The translations under genes and the position numbers were made by a program. A DNA stretch of 64,000 nucleotides from Phycisphaerae bacterium. GTDB taxonomy: Bacteria; Chloroflexota; Anaerolineae; 4572-78; J111. Shown here one piece after another: positions 51,701 through 63,700 of the stretch; the first letter of the stretch is position 1, and each line of letters opens with the position of its first letter. The notes under the pieces are model-generated. The model saw nothing but the letters and a program-made list of their open reading frames with translations. It did not search any database and was not told the DNA's origin. The DNA lies in NCBI GenBank assembly GCA_028285035.1, contig JANQQF010000086.1:1-64000 (forward strand), given 5' to 3'.

Positions 51701-54700
51701 GGATGCGGATCTGAGCTATATTGAGGATAGTGTTCAATCGGCCGTTTTTACCCCAAATAATGACTGGCAAGCCTTTAGTTTTACCACCCAAGCCTCGCCT
51801 CCCGTCAATGCGGTCTATGTGCGGGCTGAGTTCCGACTGCATGGGGGTGGTTCATTGTGGATTGATAATGTGAGTTTGGTTGAAAGTGAGCCAGTTACCC
51901 CACCCGATGATGATCGAGTAACGGATGGACTATTAGCCCTGTATACTTTTGAGGAAGGAAGCGGCACAACGGTCCAAGATACCTCCGGCGTGGGAACGCC
52001 ACTCGATTTAACCATTGCCGATGAAACTCGTGTGGTTTGGGGTGCGGATTTCTTGACCCTTGATAATGCAACATTAGCCTCTGGTGGACCAGCCACCAAA
52101 CTGATTGATGCGGCCAAAGCGAACAATGAAATCACATTGGAGGCGTGGATTAAACCGACAAATGTGTTACAGGACGGGCCAGCCCAAATTGTCTCAATCT
52201 CAGGCAGTTCAACCGAGCGAAATCTTACATTGGGACAAGGTTTGTGGGGAGACCAATCCAGCGATCTGTTCAATGCGAGATTACGAACAAATACCACCAA
52301 TGAAAATGGCTCAGATGGCGCGATCTCTTCAGCAAGTCGTAGCGCAACAACCGGCTTAACCCATCTTGTTTACACCCGTGATATCAATGGCCAAGCTACC
52401 TTGTACATTAATGGTCAGATTGCGACCAGTGACACAGTAGCTGGTGATTTCTCAACTTGGAATGATAGTTATCAACTCCTGTTAGGTGATGAGGTCACAG
52501 GAAATCGATCTTGGTCAGGAGAATTGCATTTGGTAGCGATTTATGATCGGGCCTTAACCGCAGCCGACGTATTGCAGAACTTTGCAACGGTTGAAATAGA
52601 CCCAAGACCACTCCCCACAGCTAATTTTACGGTGGATCGCCTGGAAGGTCCGGCTCCCTTGCGAGTCAATATAACGGATCAATCCAGCGAGGCTGATCTC
52701 TATGAGTTTGATTTTGAGGAAGGGACCCCCCTTGCTCCTCATAAGAACTCACATCTATACACAGAGCCAGGTGAACATACCCTTAGTCTGGTCGTGACTA
52801 ACCCTACTGGTAATAGTACGCCTAAAACTGTAACGATTAACGTACTTGATCCGGTTCAACCAGAATTAATTATGACCTTAAATGGCTCGGCCAGCGTCGT
52901 AGCAGGAGATCCGATTAACTATAGCCTATCTGTAGAAAATACCGGAACTGCCCCAGCTTACAATGTGGTCGCAACGAATAAATTACCAAGTGGGGCTACT
53001 TATGTTAGTGGGGGGACTCTGGTTGGTAATACCGTCCAATGGACAATTCCTCAATTGGACCCAGGCCAAACCACCACGCCTTTAGAGTGGGTGGCAACTG
53101 CTGATAATAGTATCCTAAATGCTGAATATGAGGTGGTGGCCAGCCAGGAGCAAGAGACTCTCCTCCCGCTGTTGCCCACCGATACTGCCTCTGTCGATGA
53201 AGATTATGGTCGAAGTGTTGCGTTGAGTGGTAACCGCGCAGCCGTAACCAGTAAGAATGCCTCGATTTATATTTTTGAACGTGATAGCAGTAGTGGCTGG
53301 CAGCAAAGCTATCACCTCGTTGGGTATAGTGGGAAATTAGCTCTGCAAGGCGATACTTTGGTCGTCGCCCAAAGTAGTGATGATGAATTGGCCGACAATG
53401 CTGGAGCAATTTACATTTTTGAATATAACGGGGCCTATTGGGAGGCTCCGATCAAAATGATGGCCCCTGACGGAGTGAGTGAGGATTATTTTGGCTCAGC
53501 CATCGCTTTAGATGGCGACATTATTGTCGTTGGGGCTGAGGAAAAAGATGATCAATCGGGGGCTGTCTATACTTTAGAGCGGAGTGGCGGTGTTTGGGGC
53601 CAACCTGTGCGTTTGCCCCAGCCAACAGGTAGCATCTTCTTTGGTGATGCTGTCGCTATTGATGGGAATACCATTGCTGTCAGTGATGCGAGTACTCCAC
53701 CTGGGATGCCTTATGAAGGGGCTGTTTATCTCTATGAGCAAGATGGGAGTAGTTGGAGTCAAAGCCAAATCCTGACACCTCCGATCGCAATTGATTATCC
53801 TCTTTTTGGGACAAGTATCGCGCTTGATGACGGTCTGTTGTTGGTAGGCGCGCCAGGAGAGAATGTTGATGATGGCGATGGGGATCCCAATGATGATGAT
53901 CAGGTCGGCGCCGCTTATATTTTCGAACATAACGGTACAGAATGGACCCAGTCCGCTCGCCTGATCGCCAATGATGGCGACTATTATATGTCGTTTGGCA
54001 CCGTTGTAGATATTGATAAAGATATAGCCGTGATTTCAACCGGAGCTTATGTTCTTGATGCAGCGAGCCCTGATAAGGTTTATGTCTTTAGACGAAGCGG
54101 TTCGGAATGGATTCAGCAAAATCAATTTAACTCTGATGATTTCAGTACACCCTTTTCGGGGCAGGTTGATGATAATCGTGTTATTGTTGCCGCACCTAAT
54201 ATTCAGACCATCGTGACCGAACCTGATGGTCCAGGTAATGCCTATATTCATGATTTGAGCGTCGCAGCGACAGGTGAAACAATCGTTACCACCGATATTG
54301 ATAATCAGACGTTGGCCCACTGGCCGTTTGATGAGAGTAGTGGCACCCGATTTGATGCCACAGATAATAATCACGACTTACCTGAAGTTGGTACGGTCGG
54401 AACCGTCCAACGAGATGGTAATACAGGAGTGGCTCCGGCGGGGGGTAACTATCTATCAACCCCTGATGGTCCGCTGGTTCAGGGAAATTTGACAATAGCA
54501 GGTTGGTTCAAGCTAGATGACGTAACTGACGAATGGCAGACGATTGTCGCCCGTCATGAAAGTGATGGCGATAAGAGTTTCCGTCTGGATTTCCCCCACA
54601 CAGGCAAAGTGAGATGGACCGTGACCGGAGAAGGGGCCTCAAATGTGATTGTGCACGGCACTACGCCCTTGGTGAATAATCAGTGGTATCACGTCGCTGC

Positions 54701-57700
54701 CGTGTTTGATGCCTCGGCCCAACAGATGCAACTATATTTTAATGGCGTGCTTGACGATGAGAAGAGCACAGGCTTTAGCCAGATTCGGACGGGGTCAGGC
54801 TCCCCGCTCAAGTTTGGGAAGTCGATGTATGGGGGGCTAGATGATTGGTATATGTTTGATCGGGTGCTAACGCCCGAGGAGATCGCAGGGCTATACGATG
54901 GTAGCTGGCCCTATCCCGAACCCACCCCATCCTTCGCAAGCTATGGTAATCGTGGGTTTGGTTCATCGACCAATCCCTTAGGGGTTACCTTTACAAACGA
55001 ATCAACCGATGCTGATCAATATGTTTGGGATTTTGGGGATAGTTCTGATCCCGATTATAAGAATGACCCCTCCCCCACCCATTACTATAACACGCCAGGT
55101 ACTTATGATGTGTCCTTGATCGCAATTGGGCCAGGGGGAAGTGAGAGCACCACTAAAGTTGGCCATGTTGTGGTGGTAGATTCTAGCGAAATTCGAGGCG
55201 AGACGGACTTACAAGCCATTTATACCTTCACCGAAGGGGAGGGGGCCATCGTTCATGATCTGTCTGGGGTAGAGCCTGCCCTTGATTTGACTATTAATGA
55301 TGCGACTGATCCTGCCATAACGTGGAATCAAGATGAGGGGACACTGTCTCTTAACACGAGCAACACACTCTCCTCTGGGGGACCTGCTACGAAACTGATC
55401 AATGCTATTCAAGCGAACCAAGAGCTAACCCTCGAAGCTTGGCTTGAGCCAGCCAATACCAGTCAAGATGGGCCAGCTCGAATTGTCTCCATTTCGGGTA
55501 GTGCTGATGAGCGTAATGTAACCTTGGGGCAAGGTCTGTGGGGAGATGATCCCTCAGATTTATACAACGTTCGATTACGCACCAGTAACACCAACCTCAA
55601 TGGCTCAGACGGGGTGATTGCCTCCCTTTCAGGGAGCTTGACCACTGATTTAACCCATGTCGTGTACACGCGTGACCCGGCAGGGCAGGTTAAGCTCTAT
55701 CTAAATGGGGTTGAGGTTGCCGAAGAAACAATTGAAGGCGATTTCTTGGGCTGGGATAGTACCATGGCACTTCTCTTGGGCAATGAAACAACTGGGGATC
55801 GGCCTTGGCTAGGGACATACCATTTGGTCGCTATCTATAATCGTGCTTTAAGTCTGGAGGAGGTGGCTGATAACTATGGGGCTGGGGCAGCCGCTGGTCC
55901 GGTGTGGACGCCACCACTTGTGGTAGATTTTGGCACCATTCAAACGACGGTTCCAGCTAATTTCCCCATTCAATTCCTAAACTACACCACAAACCAAGGG
56001 GATACCCCTACATATCTGTGGGACTTTGGTGATGGAAATACAAGTACAGAAGCCAGCCCAACTCATACGTATAGCACACCGGGTGATTATACCGTCAGCC
56101 TGACGGTCAATGATGGTCAAGGTCAAGAAGAAAGTGAGATTAAGACCGACTTTATTGAAGTGATTGCCTCAGATGAACCCCTAGCCCATTGGCCTCTGGA
56201 AGAGACGGGCGGAACCCGAACTGATGACACCGGCAATGAACATCATTTGGCGGAAACGGCTTCGATTGGGGCGACCGATGGGCAGGATAGTCTAGGGGCG
56301 TCCTTCCTTGGCAACGCCCACCTCTTTACAAATGATGGCCCACTCGTAAGTCAAGATTTGACCGTGGCTGGTTGGGTCAAGCTCGATGATGCGGCCACGC
56401 CGTGGCAAACTTTGATCGCTCGCTATGAAAATAATGGCGGGGACAAGAGCTTCCAACTGCAAGTTGGCGAAGGCGGACAATTGCGCTGGGCTTTGGTTGG
56501 CGAAGGGGTATCGGGTGTGGTATCCCTCGATGGAGATAGTGTATTAGGCAGTAACACCTGGTATCACGTGGCTGGGGTGTTTGAAGCCTCAAGTCAACAG
56601 ATGCGGCTCTATGTAAACGGGACTTTGGATGGAGAGCAAGCGGCTGGCTTTGGCCAATTGCGAACAGGCTCTGGTTCACCATTAAAAGTTGGTCACAACC
56701 TGTCCGGAGCCTTGGATGATGTGTATTTCTATGATCGCGTACTGACTCCAGAGGAGCTTGCCGAGTTGATGGGTAAGGCTGATCGTCATTTCTATGTTGA
56801 TCAGGATGCCACGACTGGAGCGAATGATGGCACCGCTTGGAGCGATGCTTATACCGAATTGCAAAGTGCCCTGACCATAGCCCAAAGTGGCGATACCATC
56901 TGGGTGGCTGATGGGACGTATCTCCCCGATTACGATGTTGACACTCAACTCCACACCGGAGATCGAATGGCGACCTTCCAGTTACCAGCTAGTGTGGCGG
57001 TGTATGGAGGCTTCGATGGTACTGAAACATCTCTGGATCAGCGGAATTGGCAAGCGAATGAAACGATCTTGAGTGGTGATTTGGCGGGCAATGATGATGA
57101 TTTCACCAACAATGACGAGAACAGCTATCACGTTGTGGTGACAAGCCCTGAGGCAGGCACGACGACGATTTTAGATGGCTTTACCCTGACCGGCGGTAAT
57201 GCCAATGATAGCGTAGAGTTTGATGGGGGTGGGCTGTATAGCGAGGATGGTTCACCCACGTTGGTCAACCTGACTTTCATCAATAACACTGCCACAAATG
57301 ATGGTGGCGGGATGTTTAACTGGAAGGGTAGCCCGACTTTAACCAACATCACCTTTGAGAATAACGTGGCCACGGCTGATGGCGGTGGATTGCGCTCACG
57401 AGTGGGTAACCCAATCTTGACCAACATCACATTCACAAACAATGAAGCTAAATTTGGTGGTGGTATGTTTGGGAGTAATGGCGATCCAACCTTAACCAAC
57501 GTTGTCTTTAACGGCAACACGGCTAGCCAAAGTGGGGGCGGGCTGCGTAATAATACCAGTAATCCTACCCTCACTCATATTACATTTTATAATAATACTG
57601 CTTCCGCCAGAGGTGGTGGGATGCACAACTGGGATAGTAACCCAGTGCTAGTCAATACGATTCTGTGGGGGAATAGTGATACCCACGGTATTGATGAATC

Positions 57701-60700
57701 AGCCCAGATCCATAACGAAGGCACCAGTGCGCCCGTTGTGAATTACAGCTTGATCCAAGATTGGGCGAGTGGGGGCACCGGCAATCTCAGTGATGACCCC
57801 CTCTTTGTTGACGCCGCCAATGGCGACTTGCATCTCCAACCCGGTTCACCTGCGATTGATGCTGGGGATAACGGGGCAGTACCTGCTGAGGTCACGACCG
57901 ATTTAGACGGCAATGCACGGCTTGTCAATGCCACGGTGGATATGGGGGCCTATGAGGCAACGGATACGATTATTCCCTCGCCTGAACCTCTAGCCCATTG
58001 GCCTTTGGAGGAGACCAGCGGGTCCCGAACCGATGCTACTGGCAATGAGCACCATTTGGCGGAAACAGCTTCAATTGGGGCGACGGATGGGCAAGATAGT
58101 CAAGGCGCGTCCCTACCCGGCAATGCCCACCTCTTTACCGCTGATGGGCCGCTCGTGAGCCAGGATTTGACCGTGGCTGGCTGGGTTAAGCTCAATGCTA
58201 CAACCGATCCGTGGCAAACCTTGATCTCTCGCTATGAAAATAATGGGGGAGACAAAAGCTTCCAACTACAATTAGGTACAGAGGGACGATTGCGCTGGGC
58301 TTTGGTTGGCGAAGGGGTATCGGGTGTGGTTTCGCTGAATGGGGATACTGCCTTGAGTAGTGATATCTGGTACCACGTGGCTGGGGTATATGAAGCCTCA
58401 AGCCAACAGATGCGGCTCTATGTTAATGGCAGTTTGGACGGTGAGCAATCGGCTGGCTTTAGTCAATTACGAACGGGCTCTAACTCACCGCTGAAACTAG
58501 GCAATGGCCTGGCGGGAGTCTTGGATGACTGGTATGTGTATGACCGCGTTTTGACTGTGGAAGAGCTGGCAGTGTTGATGAATAAAGCGGATCGTCATTT
58601 CTACGTTGATAAAGATGTTACGACCAGTGCGAATGATGGTACATCGTGGGCGGATGCCTTTACCGAGCTGCAAAGTGCCCTAACCATCGCCCAAAGTGGT
58701 GATACCATCTGGGTGGCTGACGGGACGTATCTCCCTGATTACGATGTTGAGACCCAGCTCCACACTGAAGATCGAACCGCTACTTTCCAACTGAAGTCAG
58801 GTGTGGCGATGTATGGAGGTTTCAATGGTACTGAAACCTCTCTGGATCAGCGAGACTGGCAAGCAAATGAGACCATTTTGAGTGGTGATTTGTTGGACGA
58901 TGATGGGACCGACTTTAATGAAACGCCCCATGATGATAATAGTCATCATGTTGTAAATAGCAGTGGGACTAATCCAAATACCATTTTGGATGGCTTTACC
59001 ATTAGGGCCGGTAATGGTGATGGTGGTCCCATTTCTGATGGGGGCGGTCTCTATAATGGTGATGGCTCACCGGCTCTGACCAACCTGATTATCAAAGATA
59101 ACCGGGCTGGACATGGTGGGGGGATGTTTAACTGGAGTGGTAATCCCACTCTAACCAATGTGACCTTTAGTAATAATGTGGCCGATCCTTATTTGGGCGG
59201 TGGTTTTTACAACCGAGAGGGTGCGCCCAAGCTAACCCAGGTCATATTTGAGTTTAATAGTGCGTTGAGTGGTGGTGGTGTCTATAACTATGACGGTGCG
59301 TCCAACATAACGAATGCTGTCTTTAGAAATAATACAGCGGGTTCGTTGGGTGGGGGCTTGGTTAATCGAGATGGCACCCCAACCTTAATCAATGTGACCT
59401 TTAGTGGAAATGAATCGCTAACAGATGGCGGTGGGATCGTCAATCTAAATGACACCTTGACCTTGGTGAACGCCATTTTATGGGGGAATACCGATGCCAG
59501 CGGCGATGAACAATTAGCCCAGATTAATGATGAACTTTCAGATAGTGCTGTGATTAATCACAGCTTTATCCAAGGCTGGCCGGACGACGGCAGCATGAAT
59601 CAAAATACCGATCCGCTCTTTGTTGATGCGGTCAGTGGCGATCTGCGGCTTCAGCAGGGTTCGCCTGCAACCGATGCAGGTGATACCAGTGCGGTGCCTG
59701 CCACACTCACCACCGATTTGGCGGGCAATCCGCGTATCATTAACGGTATCGTCGATATAGGTGCCTATGAAGCTACGATGGGCGGCGAGGTGACCGGAAC
59801 AATTACCCCCGAAGAGGGCGGTGAGATTGTCGAGCCCTTCACGGGTGCTCAGGTCATCTTCCCCAGTGGCGCGGTAGAGCAGCCTGTGGTGGTTACGATG
59901 ACTGAAATTGAGCCGGAACCAATTGATGCCTTAGGGTTAACCCCGATTGTGACCTTTGATCTACAAGCCTTTACCCTGGATGATCCGCCAATCGAAGTGA
60001 CTGAGTTTGCCGAGCCAGTCACCATCGTCGTGCCTTATGATGAGGGTGTGTGTGATCAGCAAGCTGATCCTGAGTGTGAAGAGATCTTAACCCTCTTCTG
60101 GCGCAAAGATTTGGGGATCCATTGGTATCCCTTTGCCGATAGCCAAGCCTTGACGGACCTCAATCAGGTAGTGGGCACCATCGATCACTTTAGCCAAGTG
60201 TCAATTATGAATGCAACCGATACCCCCCTTGGTCCTCCTGAGGGGATTACACTGCCTTCAGTCAGCGGGATTGGCTCCTCAGAATTTACCGGGGCGGCCA
60301 CAATGAATGTGCCCATTGAGATTCCACCTGTGGCGGGCGGCTCCCTCCTCAATTTGAGCTTGAACTACTCCAGCGATGTGGTCAACTCGATTCGTAACCG
60401 GGCTGAAGCCAAAGGGGAGAAGCTGTGGAGCTACAAAACTCAAGCCAGTATTTATGGTTTGGGTTGGGATTTGGCGGGGTTGCCGATGATTGGCCAAGCT
60501 CAACTTGGTCCTTTTGGGCACATTTTCCAACTTCCTAGTTTGAACATCGATGGTTCTCACATGATGTATTATGATTTCTCAAATAATGGCCTGGGTTGGG
60601 AAACTCAACCTCTTTCTTTTAATCGGATAGAAACAAACCGGGATTGGGATTCGGCTTGGCATAATAGTAATGATGTTTGGCGAGATGAGGCTTGGCGAGA

Positions 60701-63700
60701 CATCAACAATTTTTATTGGGATGTTTCAGATCGTCACCAGCAAAATAATAATAATGATCCTCTTGTTTACCAAGCGTGGGACCATAATGGGACCCATTAT
60801 ATATTTGATGTACAACAACGGTTCCGTGATTGTAATAGAGACAAATGGCGATCAGCAGGGTTTTATGTCACACAAATTACCGATGTACATGGGAATAGCG
60901 TTAAGATTGATTATGAGATAGAGCAGCCTAACAATGCTAAATGTAATCTAAAGGCTCTCGGTGAGGATGATCTGTACACTTCAGCTATCCGTCCAAATAC
61001 AATTAGATTTATTCCTAGTGGTGCAAGTAGTGAAACAGTCAAAATCACCTTTCATCAGGTCCATAATAGGCCTGAGGGTGCCACGACGATGGAATCAAAT
61101 AATTACAGAACGACCGAGCAAATTGGGCAACCCTTTTATTCCGAATGGAGAGTTATTGGCATTGAAGTTGAAGCTAAAAATGATCAAGGAGTTTGGCAAA
61201 CCTATCGTAATTACGATTTAACCCATAAAGCAGTTATGATGTGGCGAGATAAAGAGGATGTTGATACAGAACCTGATGGGGAAATATATAAGCAAAATGA
61301 GAAAAATGGGCATATGCTTTTGGAGAAGCTTCAGATCAGTGGGGTTGGTGGTGAATCACTGCCTGAGATGAATTTTAAGTACACTACAGATGAACCTAAT
61401 GGAAATAAAACGGATGCAGCTTGGAACCACGCTCGTTTGGTCGAAGTAGATAATGGTTATGGAGGTATCGTTAAATTTCAGTATGAAGATAAACCAAATT
61501 TGGTCTGTAATAGTGGTTATCATCTTGACGCAATGGTTGATTTTGATGACGGCGATCCAATTAATCGCAAATTAGGTCGATATGTTGTGCAGGTGATCGA
61601 GACCTATGATCAGGCCGATCGTGTTTCACGAGTCGAATTTGAGTATCACGATCCTGAATGTCGGATCGATTACGCCGAAAACCCTAATGATTTGTTGGCA
61701 AGGATAGGTGATCGAGATGACGCGCGGTTGCAAGTAAGCGCGACAGGTAGTCCTTGGTTTATGGGCTTTGGTAAAGTCATTCGAAAAAATAATGATGGTG
61801 ATAATCAATCCATCAACGAGATCCACAGTAATTACCACACAATCCAGCATCGTTCTGAGGTCGGGAATATTCCCCATGCCGCTGCCGGACGCCCCTCTCT
61901 GGTTGAGATAAAAGTGGGTACGACTGTCCTTCAATCCTCAGCGACAACTTGGACCTCTAAGGATGTTACTGCCATTCCTAATAACATAGGATGGGACTTA
62001 CAATTAGAGTGGGTTTATAAAGAGCAAGAGGTTGAAACACTGGATACGAAGCAGACAAAAACTGACTATCACTATGGGGCTAATGTTAACAGTACTGTAG
62101 ATACGCCCGATTCCTATGGTTATCCCAGCCAAATCATCGCTTATGGGGAAGCGGGTAATCCAAATGATAATTTGATTACCGCAATTACATATAATCATAA
62201 TCATACCACAGGTGTCACCCAACCCTATATTCTAGGGCTTCAGAAACAGGTTGAGGTTAGAGGCTATGATGGGGAGAGTACTAATGCTCTGTTGCGACAT
62301 ACGGAATATTATTACGACCAAAACCCTACTCATCGTAATAATCTGAATATCAACCAAAAACCGACTAAAGGCTATCTTAATGCTGTTATTCAGCAGGTTG
62401 ACGATGATGGACAAGAGCAGCTAACCCGTTCTTATTACGAAGATCCAAATAATCCTACCTTCAACAACAATCCTTATGGTAATTTAACTCGGGTGGTTGA
62501 TGCCAACGGAAATGAAACCCAAACCGAGTATGATGATATCCATCACGTTCTGCCGATTAAGATTACCAACGCAAAAGGTCAAGCGGTCGAGTTTGACTAC
62601 GATTATGTGCAAGGTTTGGTGACCAAGGAGACGGATGCCAATTATCAAGAAACAGCTTATGGCTATGACGGTTTGGGGCGCTTAAAGTGGGTAATTCAAC
62701 CCGGCTATAGTGATCATAATGAAAGTACGCCTACCCTAAAATACACCTACTCAAGCGTTGGGACGATTCCCTTTAGGGTTACGGCACAACAGCGTGTTGA
62801 TACTGATGGCGAAGCTGTTAAATATATTTCCAACTACTCCTTCTATAACGGCCTAGGACAGTTGGTCCAAACCCATGCGTTGGCCGAGACCGAAGACGGG
62901 ACGCAACGATGGCGAATGACCCGGCAATTCTATAATGCTCAAGGGTTGGTTGAATATGTAGGGTATCCTGAGGATATTGGTAATGGTGGTGGCAACTATT
63001 ATAATATTTCATCCTTACCTAACCTAACAACCCATTCTACATATGATGAATTAGGTCGCCCGACGCAAACAACCTTCCCTGATGGGCGAAGTACTTCCGT
63101 TCAATATGCTGACTGGGAGCAAACCCTGATCGACGCCAATGGACGTACGCGAAAGCATACCTCCGATGCCTTTGGGCGTTTGACAAGGGTTGAAGAATAT
63201 GAGGGGAACGAGACCTCCACGACCCACTACAAATACAATGCTGTGGGTGAGTTGTTAAGGGTTACAGACGCAGCGGAGAATCCCACCCATATTACCTACG
63301 ATATGCTGGGTCGCAAGACCAGTATGGATGACCCGGATATGGGGCAATGGTATTACTACTATGATGAGGTAGGGAACCTGATCGCTCAGGTTGATGCTAA
63401 AAAGCAAGCGACGGATCTTTACTATGACGAGCTAAATCGACTGGAAGGTAAAATCTATCGATCTGGTCCAGTCAATCCGATTGGTTATACACGCGGTGAC
63501 ATTGGTCAAGGAGGTTATACCATTGCCTATACCTATGACCAAGCAGATAATACTCACGGCGCGGGTGTCGGACGACGAACCAGTATGCGTGATGAAGCGG
63601 GTACAGTTGACTGGACATATGATGAGCGAGGTCGCGTCACAAAAGTCACCCGTGACTTCTTGGCTCCCTATAATGGGCTTGACAATAGTCAAGATGGTGA

